A stretch of 64,000 nucleotides of DNA from Lachnospiraceae bacterium C7 (GTDB lineage Bacteria; Bacillota; Clostridia; Lachnospirales; Lachnospiraceae). The stretch is from NCBI GenBank assembly GCA_900113385.1, contig FOPE01000011.1, positions 1 to 64,000 on the forward strand, given 5' to 3'. Under the pieces are notes generated by a model. The model did not search any database. It was not told the DNA's origin and was given only the letters and a program-made list of their open reading frames with translations. This document shows, in pieces, positions 54,686 through 63,579 of the stretch. Each line of letters begins with the position of its first letter. Within the stretch, counting starts at the first letter, position 1. A program made the translations under genes and the position numbers.

Positions 54686-55582
54686 TTATGCTCCCATCAC
54701 CTTATTATATTTTTCTTCTAGCTTTTCTTTTTTATGATACATTCCTTTAACAAATATACCTTTGCTTATTAATTGCGGTAAAACTTTTTGTAATTCTTCT
54801 TCTTTAATGTCCACTTCTAAATGATTTTCTATAATTTTTGCATTAAATCCTAATTTTTTCAATTCTGTTTCTGTTTCTTTTAACTGATCTGTTTCTATTA
54901 CATATTTAGGTAATTGTCTTTCTTCTCTTATATTATTTTCTTCAAGTACATGTCCCTTCTTTATAAAAACAATTTCATCACATACTATCTCTAATTCGGA
55001 TAAAATATGACTTGAAACTAATACTGCCATACCAAGAGTTTGAGCTGCATATTTTATTATTTCCCTTACAGCTGGTGTTGCACTTGGATCTAATCCATTT
55101 GTTGGCTCATCTAAAATTAGGACTTGTGGTTTTCCCAAAAGAGCCATGCAAATTCCAAGTTTTTGTTTCATACCTAACGAATAATTTTTTGCTTTCTTTT
55201 TCAAATCCTTTGTTAAATTTAGCTTTTTGGCATATTCATCGATTTGATTTTTAGAATAATTTCCAGACAATTTTGCGGCGAACTTCATATTTTCTAGTCC
55301 TGTGCTTTCTGGATAAAATCCTGGACTTTCTATTAAACAACCAATTTCTTTTTTGTTACTTTTAATCTTTCTTACATCTTTACCATTTAATAATACTTGG
55401 CCTGTATAATTACTAATTAATCCACAGATTATTTTCATAATAGTACTTTTTCCAGCACCGTTTGGTCCTACTAATCCAACAACCTTACCACTTGTTAAAT
55501 TAAAACTAACATCTTCTAGTGCCACCTCATTTTTGTATTTTTTAGAAACGTTCTTTACCTGTAGTATTTTTTCTTCCTTCAT
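54686..55582 (-). CDS. ABC transporter ATPase, bacitracin/lantibiotic-immunity type
   Basis: A 298-residue ATPase: Walker A GPNGAGKST, Q-loop near LIESPGFYP, signature YSLGMKQKLGI, Walker B VLILDEPTNGLDP and H-loop SSH. It has a C-terminal regulatory extension of about 90 residues, as in BcrA/LanF proteins. The IESP[GA]FYP stretch is characteristic of this group. The ATG at 55582 follows GGAAGGA. With the two permeases it likely gives resistance to, or exports, a membrane-active peptide. It lies about 5 kb from the RiPP operon on the other strand. Confidence 0.88.
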   Translation of the reverse strand: MKEEKILQVKNVSKKYKNEVALEDVSFNLTSGKVVGLVGPNGAGKSTIMKIICGLISNYTGQVLLNGKDVRKIKSNKKEIGCLIESPGFYPESTGLENMKFAAKLSGNYSKNQIDEYAKKLNLTKDLKKKAKNYSLGMKQKLGICMALLGKPQVLILDEPTNGLDPSATPAVREIIKYAAQTLGMAVLVSSHILSELEIVCDEIVFIKKGHVLEENNIREERQLPKYVIETDQLKETETELKKLGFNAKIIENHLEVDIKEEELQKVLPQLISKGIFVKGMYHKKEKLEEKYNKVMGA

Positions 55583-55659
55583 TATGCTATCCTTCCTTGT
55601 TGTATAATTCTCTAACATTGTTCACCTGATAAATTTTTCTTAATTTATCATCTCCCTTC

Positions 55660-55691
55660 ACAAACGACACTTTTTTTTTACAAATAACACT
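55660..55691. promoter_or_regulatory. Direct repeats upstream of the immunity-like ABC operon
   Basis: ACAAACGACACT (55660-55671) and ACAAATAACACT (55680-55691) are in register 20 bp apart. A third copy, ACGAACGACACT, is at 55843-55854. Two-turn spacing suggests a response-regulator operator controlling the ABC genes. Otherwise 55583-55900 shows no gene. Confidence 0.4.
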
Positions 55692-55900
55692 CTAATGTAA
55701 ACGATATACATTCTTGGCTTACTTTAATATAATTTTTCACATAGGAATAGTTAACATTAAAATTTATGTACTTTGCTAAATTCCTATACTATTCAATTTT
55801 GTAAATATACTACTTTCCACTCTATTTGTCTACCTTTTTTTTACGAACGACACTCTTTTTTTCACTATAAATATTTTTTTCATAACTCATTTAACATAAT

Positions 55901-55966
55901 AAAAAAGTGTCCCCTTCAGTACATCTTTCATTTCAATAAGATATATTCCCTTAGGAAACACTTTTT
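55901..55966 (-). terminator. Terminator of the pantothenate operon
   Basis: On the minus strand AAAAAGTGTTTCC pairs with GGGGACACTTTTT (two G-U pairs) across a loop of about 39 nt, ending in a T run. It lies about 100 bp after panD. Confidence 0.65.
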
Positions 55967-56063
55967 CACTAAATAAACACTATTTTTTATTTACCCCATT
56001 TATTTTGTAACACATTTTGCAATCACATTGTTCTACACAATTTGTGTTATATTTTTTAATAAT

Positions 56064-56456
56064 TTATTTCATATCTTCTAATCTTCCATGTTTTTCGTAG
56101 CATGTTTTTCTTGAAATATGATTTTTTTCATCCACAAATACTACTTGTGGTTTGTGTTCTTTTATTTCTTTTTCATCTACAGATGCATAACACATGATTA
56201 TCACATGGTCATTTACCTGAACTTCCCTTGCTGCTGCTCCGTTAAGGCAAATCATTCCACTTCCTCTTTCGCCTGCAATAGTATATGTTTCAAAACGATT
56301 GCCATTTTCTACATCTGCGATATGAACCATCTCATATTCATTAATCCCTGCTGCGTCTAATAAATCAGCATCAATTGTAATGCTTCCAACATAATCTAAT
56401 GCTGCCTGTGTAACTACTGCTCTATGGATTTTTCCCTTTAACATTGTAAGATTCAT
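56064..56456 (-). CDS. panD: Aspartate 1-decarboxylase proenzyme PanD
   Basis: A 130-residue pyruvoyl enzyme that makes beta-alanine for pantothenate. The self-cleavage site is G24-S25 (YVGSITID), with K9 (KGKIHRA), [23 protein letters not shown] and a [11 protein letters not shown] strand in the family positions. Length is typical. Last gene of the pantothenate set, 111 bp after panC. Confidence 0.95.
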   Translation of the reverse strand: MNLTMLKGKIHRAVVTQAALDYVGSITIDADLLDAAGINEYEMVHIADVENGNRFETYTIAGERGSGMICLNGAAAREVQVNDHVIIMCYASVDEKEIKEHKPQVVFVDEKNHISRKTCYEKHGRLEDMK

Positions 56457-56567
56457 TTCTTTGCCTCCGTATATCTTTGTATCTTATTTTTAATTTATAT
56501 ATCATATTTCATATAAATAGCTTTAATATGAATAGCTTTATCTACATCATTTTTGACGTCTTATCTA

Positions 56568-57434
56568 CTAAACCATCTCTATAACCATTGAGTTTTCAAC
56601 AATAAAATTGTCAATAAGTCTGACCTTTCCAATATATACAGCCACCGCCATAAGAATTGGTCCATCTATTTTTTCTACTTTTTGTAATTCATTCCAGTCT
56701 ACAATTTCTACGTAATCAACTTTTGCAAGTGGCTCTGATTCTATGATATCACGAACTACTTTTACCACTTTATTTGCGTCTGTTTCTCCGTCTCTTACCA
56801 TTCTTTCACCTTCAGATAATGCTTTATGTAAAATTGTAGCTTTTTCTCTTTCATCTGGTTTAAGATATGTATTTCTTGAGCTTTTAGCAAGACCATCTTC
56901 TTCTCGAATAATTGGACATCCTACAATTGTAATATTGTAATTTAAATCCCTTACCATTCTTCTTACAATAGCAAGCTGTTGTGCATCTTTTTGTCCAAAA
57001 TAAGCTCTATCGGCTTCTGTAATATTAAACAATTTTGTTACTACTGTGCAAACACCGTTAAAATGAATTGGTCTAGTTTTACCACATAATCCTTCAGACA
57101 ATGTATTTACTCCTACATATGAATGAAAATCCCCTTCATACATTTCTGATGGTTCTGGATGAAAAATAAGATCTGCTCCAATTCCCTCACATAATTTACA
57201 ATCAGCTTCAAAATCTCTAGGATATGTTCCTAAATCTTCTTTTGGTCCAAATTGAATTGGGTTAACAAAATCTGAAACTATAACTTTATCATTTTCTTCT
57301 CTTGCTTTTTTTATTAAACTTGCGTGGCCTTCATGTAAATATCCCATTGTTGGAACTAATCCAATTGAAAGTCCTGCTTTTTTCCATTTTCTAACATTTT
57401 CTTTTACTTCGCTAATTTTTCCTGTTTTAATCAT
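56568..57434 (-). CDS. panC: Pantothenate synthetase PanC
   Basis: A 288-residue ATP-dependent ligase joining pantoate and beta-alanine. VPTMGYLHEGHASLI at about 28-42 carries the HxGH nucleotide site, and DFVNPIQFGPKED, YFGQKDAQQLAIVRRMVRDL and SSRNTYL follow. In the usual SIFVNPTQF motif this protein reads VSDFVNPIQF. Fifteen bp after panB, so co-transcribed. Confidence 0.95.
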   Translation of the reverse strand: MIKTGKISEVKENVRKWKKAGLSIGLVPTMGYLHEGHASLIKKAREENDKVIVSDFVNPIQFGPKEDLGTYPRDFEADCKLCEGIGADLIFHPEPSEMYEGDFHSYVGVNTLSEGLCGKTRPIHFNGVCTVVTKLFNITEADRAYFGQKDAQQLAIVRRMVRDLNYNITIVGCPIIREEDGLAKSSRNTYLKPDEREKATILHKALSEGERMVRDGETDANKVVKVVRDIIESEPLAKVDYVEIVDWNELQKVEKIDGPILMAVAVYIGKVRLIDNFIVENSMVIEMV

Positions 57435-57449
57435 TTTCTTTTCTCCTAT

Positions 57450-58340
57450 CTAAACTCTCTCTGCACGATTTACTTCAAACTCTACTTCTTTGGCATGCTC
57501 TTCTTTGCACTCTTCTTCTAAAGCTTCCATAACCTCATCACTTATCTTAAAGCAATGTTCTTCTGCTGGATATGCTGTTGATTTTACTTCTTCGTCATAT
57601 GCCTTAAATGCGCTCTTCATTTCTTCACCAATATTTGCAAAATGTTTTACAAATTTTGGTTTAAGACCTGAAAACATATTTAACATATCCTGGTAAACTA
57701 AAATTTGACCGTCACATCCATTTCCTGCTCCAATTCCAATAGTTGGAATTGTAAGTTCTTCACTGATTAATGTAGCAAGTTTAGCTGGTACACATTCTAA
57801 TGTAACCATAAACGCTCCTGCTTTTTCTACTGCTTTTGCGTCCTCTAATAACTGCTTTGCTCTGTCAATATTTTTTCCCTGTACCTTAAATCCACCAAAT
57901 GCATTAATAGATTGTGGTGTAAGTCCAATATGTGCAACTACTGGAATATCTGATTTTACAATTGCTTCAATTTGTTTACATACACTAGCTCCTCCTTCTA
58001 ATTTTACTGCTTGTGCATGTCCTTCTTTTATTAATCTACCAGCATTTTTTACTGCATCATAAACTGATGTCTGATATGACATAAATGGCATGTCAGCTAC
58101 TAAAAATGTATCTTTCAATCCTCGAGACACACTTGCACAATGGTGAATAATATCATCAACTGTAACTGGTAATGTATCATCATATCCCATCATCGTCATT
58201 CCTAATGAATCTCCGATTAAAATTCCATTTATCCCTGCTTCTTCCATTAAACACGCTGTTGTATAGTCGTAGCATGTTAACATGCTGATTTTTTTTCCTT
58301 CATTTTTCATCTTTTGCAATGTTGTTACTGTGTTTTTCAT
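57450..58340 (-). CDS. panB: 3-methyl-2-oxobutanoate hydroxymethyltransferase PanB
   Basis: A 296-residue barrel enzyme that transfers a formaldehyde unit from methylene-THF to ketoisovalerate, giving ketopantoate. Motifs are [52 protein letters not shown] and [14 protein letters not shown]. About 20 extra acidic residues at the C-terminus are seen in many clostridial versions. Thirty-six bp after the DUF2520 reductase gene. Confidence 0.95.
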   Translation of the reverse strand: MKNTVTTLQKMKNEGKKISMLTCYDYTTACLMEEAGINGILIGDSLGMTMMGYDDTLPVTVDDIIHHCASVSRGLKDTFLVADMPFMSYQTSVYDAVKNAGRLIKEGHAQAVKLEGGASVCKQIEAIVKSDIPVVAHIGLTPQSINAFGGFKVQGKNIDRAKQLLEDAKAVEKAGAFMVTLECVPAKLATLISEELTIPTIGIGAGNGCDGQILVYQDMLNMFSGLKPKFVKHFANIGEEMKSAFKAYDEEVKSTAYPAEEHCFKISDEVMEALEEECKEEHAKEVEFEVNRAERV

Positions 58341-58376
58341 TTTCAGATTCTCCTTCTCATTTCTTAAACTTTTTAT

Positions 58377-59225
58377 TTAATTACATAAATTTAATATTTT
58401 TTCCATTTGGCTATAATTACAATTTTGATTCTTAACTTCGGCTAGTTCTAATGTTCTGCTAGACAAAATTTCATACACTATTTTATTTATTCCATCTAGT
58501 GTTTCTAAATGTTTTTTTATAGTGCCTACATCATTTCTTTCTATTGGACCTGTTAATGATTCCTTTGTCCCTTTTTTCAAAACATTTTCAACATTTCCTT
58601 TGATCAAAGGGGCTAACGCCATTTTGGCTCCTTCATCTGAAAAGCCACATTTTTTTAACTCTTCTTGAGCCGCATCAATTAATCCAACAATTAAATTTGA
58701 GCTCATAACTGCTGCTGCATGATACCTTGTTTTTACCTTTTGATCAATAATCTCTACTTTAATACCGCAATCCTTAAAAAGTTTTTTAGCTTCCTGGATT
58801 TTTTCTTTGCTTCCCTCTATTGTAAATAATGCCTTTGGAATTTCCTGGTACGATTTGTATCTATCCGATACTGCCAGTAATGGATGGATTGAGTAACCAT
58901 ATGCTTTGGTTTTCTCAATATCTGAAAAAATGGTCGAAGATAACGACCCGCTGCAATGACATATCATTTTGTTAGCTAATGGATACTGTTTTATCTGCTG
59001 CCAAACTGTCTCTATGGCATCATCTGGCACAGTCAAAAACAGAATATCACTGTCTTTTACTAATTTTTCTAACTCTAAATATTGCATTGTTTTGGTAAAT
59101 TCTGCCGCTTTTTCTGCGGAAATTGGATTACGGCTATAATAGCCTATGACATCTTTGCCATGGTCTGCAAGCATTTTTCCAATAGAAAAACCTACTTTGC
59201 CTGCTCCTATAAAACCAATTTTCAT
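58377..59225 (-). CDS. Rossmann/DUF2520 reductase, probable ketopantoate reductase (PanG-like)
   Basis: A 282-residue NAD(P)-dependent protein: GFIGAGKVGFSIGKML (residues 3-18) binds the nucleotide, the N-terminal Rossmann domain runs to about 125 and the C-terminal DUF2520 helical domain contains HPLLAV, HAAAVMSSNL and TGPIERND. No panE is seen next to panBCD, and a DUF2520-type reductase named PanG has been shown in other bacteria to reduce ketopantoate. Its place directly upstream of panB supports that role here. AGGAGG precedes the ATG. First intact gene of the operon. Confidence 0.8.
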   Translation of the reverse strand: MKIGFIGAGKVGFSIGKMLADHGKDVIGYYSRNPISAEKAAEFTKTMQYLELEKLVKDSDILFLTVPDDAIETVWQQIKQYPLANKMICHCSGSLSSTIFSDIEKTKAYGYSIHPLLAVSDRYKSYQEIPKALFTIEGSKEKIQEAKKLFKDCGIKVEIIDQKVKTRYHAAAVMSSNLIVGLIDAAQEELKKCGFSDEGAKMALAPLIKGNVENVLKKGTKESLTGPIERNDVGTIKKHLETLDGINKIVYEILSSRTLELAEVKNQNCNYSQMEKILNLCN

Positions 59226-59470
59226 GATACCACCTCCTTTATGCTTTTAAAAGATAGGTGATAAAAGTCCCGTTCAACGAAATGATACGAGCTATATTCA
59301 TGCAGTTTTATACCTTTTTCCCTATGAAGTCTCTCACAAATATTTAAAACTAGTGTTGATTGTAATAAATTTCATGTTCCCTATAAACTCTTCATAAAAT
59401 AAAATTGGTATAGTTTCTTCCGAATACCATCCAACTCTAAATATATCATTTTGAAATAATAAAGTAAACC
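59222..59470 (-). pseudogene. Possible frameshifted gene remnant upstream of the DUF2520 gene
   Basis: On the minus strand a frame from about 59470 reads FRVGWYSEETIPILFYEEF and continues to a stop at 59334. A second frame, open from 59371, reads CERLHREKGIKLHEYSSYHF, then VERDFYHLSF, and ends with TGA at 59222, overlapping the ATG of the DUF2520 gene as ATGA. Joined by one frameshift they give about 83 protein-like codons. I recognise no family; it could be chance. The remaining part of 59226-59631 has only the terminator below. Confidence 0.25.
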
Positions 59471-59474
59471 AAAA

Positions 59475-59518
59475 AATCGCACTATTGTTGTTTTTTTCAA
59501 CATACAGTGCGACTTTTT
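59475..59518. terminator. Bidirectional terminator
   Basis: TCGCACT and AGTGCGA, with inner TGTTG/CAACA pairing, are flanked by A and T runs. It lies about 115 bp downstream of the YczE-like gene. Confidence 0.85.
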
Positions 59519-59631
59519 ATTTTTATATATTTTTGTACTATATTTGTGTACTATATTTGCTGTACTATATTTTCCGTAATATGTTATGTCTCTATAATAT
59601 ATTTCTTCTCAATATTGTACCACAAATATAA

Positions 59632-60327
59632 TTACGCTTCTTCTTGAATTTCTTTTCTGCTTAAACTTTTAAACCAGTCGTCTAGTTTTCCTAAAGGAAT
59701 ATTAATATAATTAACAATAACTCCTACTAGAATTGCTGATGCTAATGTTCCTTCTCGAACACCTACTACTTTTCCTAAGAATAACCATGAGAAAATTGCT
59801 GCAAGTGTAACAAGTGCCACATCCATTATAACCTTTATTGTTTCAAATTTAATTGGTGTCACTTGACTAATTGCAACATCGATACCCTCTCCTGCAAGAG
59901 TAACTACATCTGCAATTATCTCTGCACTTACTCCAATTGCTACTAATACAATTCCTATCATACATAAAATCCACTGTTGTGCATAGTTGTTATATGTAAT
60001 ATTACACACATCTTTTACTATATATAAAGCAAAATCATTCATGTACCCAAAAATAAAAGCTACAGGAAGCTGTAATAACTGAATAACTTGGTATTTTTTT
60101 CTCAAAATCAAAATCTGAGAAATAATAAAAATACAATGCATCATAATAGTTAAATTGCCTACTGTCCATTTAACATTTGGTACACAACTTAACACATATG
60201 GTGGACTAGAAAGTGGACTTGTCCCTAGATCTGCAACTATGGAAAGTGCGATTCCAAAAGCCATAATAAATAATCCTACAATTAAAAAAGTCCATCTTGC
60301 TACCAATTCTCTAACGGTTCGTTTCAT
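59632..60327 (-). CDS. YczE/YitT-like multi-pass membrane protein
   Basis: A 231-residue integral membrane protein with about five to six helices. The N-terminal GLFIMAFGIALSIVADLGTS and the later DVVTLAGEGIDVAISQ and EGTLASAILVGVIVNYI belong to the YczE/YyaS/YitT group. Function is not established. It follows the YibE/F genes by 85 bp on the same strand and may be in the same transcript. Confidence 0.8.
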   Translation of the reverse strand: MKRTVRELVARWTFLIVGLFIMAFGIALSIVADLGTSPLSSPPYVLSCVPNVKWTVGNLTIMMHCIFIISQILILRKKYQVIQLLQLPVAFIFGYMNDFALYIVKDVCNITYNNYAQQWILCMIGIVLVAIGVSAEIIADVVTLAGEGIDVAISQVTPIKFETIKVIMDVALVTLAAIFSWLFLGKVVGVREGTLASAILVGVIVNYINIPLGKLDDWFKSLSRKEIQEEA

Positions 60328-60412
60328 ATTGCACCTCTAAATAATAAAATTTCATAGCCTTTCAAAAGGTTATTTCATCCATTTTATCATCATTTATTTT
60401 GCAATACAATAC

Positions 60413-61204
60413 CTAATTTTTCTGTTCTAAATTGCCATATTTGTTGCTTTTTTTTACAAAATTCAGAATATTTGCCATAACCACAGAAGTTAATGGAATA
60501 ATAGCTAAGCATCCAATACTTGAAATTACCACCATTAACATTGCTTGCATAAATGATTTTGAATTTAAAATTCCTTCTATATCATATTTTCTTCTTATAA
60601 AGAGAATCCAGATACAGAATGAATCTCCAAATTGAGCAAACAATAATGTGTTAATTGTTGTTCCTAAAATATCTTTTCCAACATTATTTCCAGCTTCTAT
60701 CAATTTAGCAATAGGCAAATCTTTGTTGTTATTAAACACTTCGTATTCTACAGTTGCCACTGACAATGCTGTATCACATATGGCACCTATTCCACCTAAA
60801 ATACATGCACTTGTAAACAGATCATTTGCATTAACTCCAATTCTATTTTTCAAAAATGCAATGTCTTCATCGAAAGTATATAATTCTCCAAATCCACCTA
60901 ATGCGTATCTATTAACTACTATATATCCTATTACAACTAAAATAAGCATTACTGCTGCAATAGATATCATAGAAGAAATTGTTTTTACATTTACACCATT
61001 TTGGGCAAACAGCGTAATCACTAAGAATAATATTCCACACACAAATGTAATAACATATATATTATATCTACCTGCAAATAAATATAGTGATATTACTAAT
61101 AAAACTATATTTCCTATAATTGCAAAAAAGGCTCTAATTCCTCTTTCATCAGCTATTGCCGACATTAAAAGAAATAAAATTATTGATAATGCTAATATAA
61201 TCAT
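60413..61204 (-). CDS. YibE/F-family membrane protein
   Basis: A 263-residue membrane protein with about seven helices. The family region GGIGAICDTALSVATVEYEV, followed by GKDILGTTINTLLFAQFGDS, is present. The transport role of YibE/F is predicted but not proven. The ATG overlaps the stop of the upstream YibE/F gene by 1 nt (TAATG), so the two proteins are made together and probably form a complex. Confidence 0.85.
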   Translation of the reverse strand: MIILALSIILFLLMSAIADERGIRAFFAIIGNIVLLVISLYLFAGRYNIYVITFVCGILFLVITLFAQNGVNVKTISSMISIAAVMLILVVIGYIVVNRYALGGFGELYTFDEDIAFLKNRIGVNANDLFTSACILGGIGAICDTALSVATVEYEVFNNNKDLPIAKLIEAGNNVGKDILGTTINTLLFAQFGDSFCIWILFIRRKYDIEGILNSKSFMQAMLMVVISSIGCLAIIPLTSVVMANILNFVKKSNKYGNLEQKN

Positions 61205-62343
61205 TATTTATCCTCCTTTTTTGCTTTGAATCCTTTATGATTTACTAATACTGCAATTACTCCAGATACTGGAATAGCTAACACAATTCCTAAAGCTCCA
61301 ACTAGGAATCTAATAATTTCAAATTCCTCACCATTTTTCATAATCTCTATAAATGAGTAACCATTAAGCATTTTTAATACGTATACTGGAATTTCTCCAC
61401 AAATAAATGTAAAGAATACTACATTTATCATTGTTCCCATAATATCATATGCAATCTCTTGAATTGAATTTATGAGTTTTTTCATTGTAAGTGTAGTTGA
61501 TACTCTAATAAGCTCGCATACTGCTGCATTGATTGTAATAGCAACGTCCATTACGGCTCCTAAAATACCAAATAAAAGACCTGTATCATATAAAACTTCT
61601 ATATTTTCAAATCCAATTGTATATGGTACATATTCATAATTTAATTCTGGACTAAAATATACAATTATCGCATAAATTAAAGCTACTATTGCAACCGTTC
61701 CTATTGAAGAAAAGATTGTTCCTATTGATTTCCTTGAAAAACCAAACAATAAGATTACAGTAGCAAAAATAAATACTAATGTAAGTATTGCAGTTAAATG
61801 TATTAAATTTTTTCCTGCTGCATATCCATTTAGACCAATTGTAAATACAACTATATTTAATCCCACAGAAAGCAAAATTAAGATAGTTTGTCTTTTTGCT
61901 ACATATATTGTAAAAGCAATAAATAACGCTATTAAAAATATGGTTATATAATCCAACTTGACCTTTTGCACACTAGCTTTACTAATATCACCTGATCCCG
62001 ATGTATTTAAAAATACATCTTGTCCCTTAGAATATCCGGTAGTTTGAAACCTAGACTGGGTATATTTATTCTTTACAGTTATAACTTTTCCTTTGTTACT
62101 TGTATTTTTTATTTTAATCTTTAACGTTTGAACATACGCTTTTTCTATATCTTTTTTCCCACTTGTAACTTTTTCTTCACATGAAATCACTCGACCTATA
62201 GGAGTTTTATACATTCCATAATCATTTTTAGCTACAAATGTAACGGCCAACACCATTACCGCTAGTACAATAATTTTTATTAGATTCTGTTTTTTCTTCA
62301 AATCCTGTGTTGTGTCTTTTTTAGTTTCCTCATTGACAAACAT
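61204..62343 (-). CDS. YibE/F-family membrane protein with outside N-terminal domain
   Basis: A 379-residue protein. One helix (about 23-39) leads to an outside beta domain (45-130; GRVISCEEKVTSGKK, VITVKNKYTQSRF), then seven helices. The YibE/F signature reads LGAVMDVAITINAAVCELIR and then DIMGTMINVVFFTFICGE. It is the larger partner of the next gene. It resembles a two-subunit membrane complex of unknown substrate. First gene of the unit. Confidence 0.85.
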   Translation of the reverse strand: MFVNEETKKDTTQDLKKKQNLIKIIVLAVMVLAVTFVAKNDYGMYKTPIGRVISCEEKVTSGKKDIEKAYVQTLKIKIKNTSNKGKVITVKNKYTQSRFQTTGYSKGQDVFLNTSGSGDISKASVQKVKLDYITIFLIALFIAFTIYVAKRQTILILLSVGLNIVVFTIGLNGYAAGKNLIHLTAILTLVFIFATVILLFGFSRKSIGTIFSSIGTVAIVALIYAIIVYFSPELNYEYVPYTIGFENIEVLYDTGLLFGILGAVMDVAITINAAVCELIRVSTTLTMKKLINSIQEIAYDIMGTMINVVFFTFICGEIPVYVLKMLNGYSFIEIMKNGEEFEIIRFLVGALGIVLAIPVSGVIAVLVNHKGFKAKKEDK

Positions 62344-62600
62344 ACTTTTCTCCTTTTTCAGTCCTTATCAACTCGTTTTATATACACATGTTAAATATTT
62401 TAGCACATGAAATTTTCATTGTAAATTCAATACTGTGAACATTTTATGACAAAATGGCGATAATTTCATTTCAAACCTGTCCACTATTTAATTTGCGTAT
62501 ATCAGCTATATTTTATGCGTATATCAAGCACTGTCTTTTATATGAAGTTATGTTTTTAGTTTCCTTTTTATTTTCTTTTTACTTTTCTTTTAACTTTTTT

Positions 62601-62680
62601 CACCTTACTTTTCACCTTACTTTTTTTACCTTACTTTTTTCACCTTACTTTTTTTACCTTACTTTTCACCTTACTTTTAC
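62601..62680. repeat. Tandem CACCTTACTTTT repeats
   Basis: About six copies of a 12-14 bp unit (CACCTTACTTTT or TACCTTACTTTTTT) lie in the gap between the YibE/F genes and the FecE-like gene. On the minus strand each copy reads AAAGTAAGGTG. A plus-strand frame through them is a repeat artefact. The rest of 62344-62600 shows no gene. Confidence 0.8.
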
Positions 62681-62684
62681 CTAT

Positions 62685-63452
62685 CTATAATTCTGGCAAA
62701 AACTGAACTTGTAGTTTTCCCGTCCTCTCATTTCTTTCAACAATACTATCTATTTCAAAGAGTTGATAAATTAGTTTTTCTGTAATCACATCATCCACTG
62801 CTCCATCTGCCACTACTTTACCATTTTTCATTGCTATTATTCTGTCACAATATAAAGTAGCTATATTAAGATCATGTACCGTTGTTAAAACAGTTATATT
62901 TTCTTTTTTTAAAATATTCATTATTTGATACTGATATTTTATATCTAAATGATTAGTCGGTTCATCTAAAATTATAAATTCTGTTTCTTGCGCTAAGGCT
63001 CTTGCTAGTAAAACTCTTTGTTTTTCTCCACCAGACAAGCTTAAAAAACTTCTATTTTCAAATCCACAAAGTCCCACTTTTTTTATAACCTTTTCAACAA
63101 TTTCCTTGTCTTCTTTTGTGGAACCTTGTAAAAAATTTTTATGTGCATATCTTCCTAAAAGTATCATATCTATTACTGGCATATCAAATTCGATTGTATT
63201 CTCCTGAGACATTACCGCGATTTCTTTTGCAAATTTCTTACTTTTTATATTTTTCACATTATTATCATCTAAAAACACACACCCTGCTGTAGGTTTGTAA
63301 ACTCTGTATATATTTTTTAATAATGTGGATTTTCCACATCCATTTGGACCTATTACCCCTACAAATTGTCCTTTTCCCACTTTAAAGTCTATTTTTTCCA
63401 AAATAGGCTTATTATTTATATTGTAATCTAATTTTTTTATTTCTAATCCCAT
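62685..63452 (-). CDS. FecE-type ABC importer ATPase (iron-siderophore, heme or cobalamin)
   Basis: A 255-residue ATPase of the BtuD/FecE group: Walker A GPNGCGKSTLL (residues 33-43), Q-loop MSQENTIEF, signature LSGGEKQRVLLARAL, Walker B FIILDEPTNHLD and H-loop TVHD. It drives a FecCD permease, encoded just upstream. The short C-tail is usual. The substrate cannot be separated among siderophore, heme and B12. AAAGG is a weak ribosome site. Confidence 0.92.
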   Translation of the reverse strand: MGLEIKKLDYNINNKPILEKIDFKVGKGQFVGVIGPNGCGKSTLLKNIYRVYKPTAGCVFLDDNNVKNIKSKKFAKEIAVMSQENTIEFDMPVIDMILLGRYAHKNFLQGSTKEDKEIVEKVIKKVGLCGFENRSFLSLSGGEKQRVLLARALAQETEFIILDEPTNHLDIKYQYQIMNILKKENITVLTTVHDLNIATLYCDRIIAMKNGKVVADGAVDDVITEKLIYQLFEIDSIVERNERTGKLQVQFLPEL

Positions 63453-63475
63453 GTTTTTAAACCTTTTACTTTAAT

Positions 63476-63579
63476 ACCGTGCCTTTGTTAATATTGCGAC
63501 TTTTTTTACATTTATTCTCCTTTACCGCCGTGACTTTGTTTAACAATATAACTTTATTTTCCGCCATGACTTTGTTTAA
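63476..63579. repeat. Triplicated 3' end of the FecCD permease gene
   Basis: CCGCCATGACTTTGTTTAA (63561-63579, within the coding end), CCGCCGTGACTTTGTTTAA (63525-63543) and the worn copy ACCGTGCCTTTGTTAA (63476-63491) are spaced 36 and about 47-49 bp. The segment coding KQSHGGK has been duplicated past the stop codon. Confidence 0.75.

Noticed and set aside
62601-62680. CRISPR-like array
   Set aside because: Units are 12-14 bp with no unique spacers, and no cas genes are near.
62454-62690. 78-codon Phe/Leu/Thr-rich plus-strand ORF
   Set aside because: Half is translated tandem repeat, there is no ribosome site, and flanking genes run the other way.
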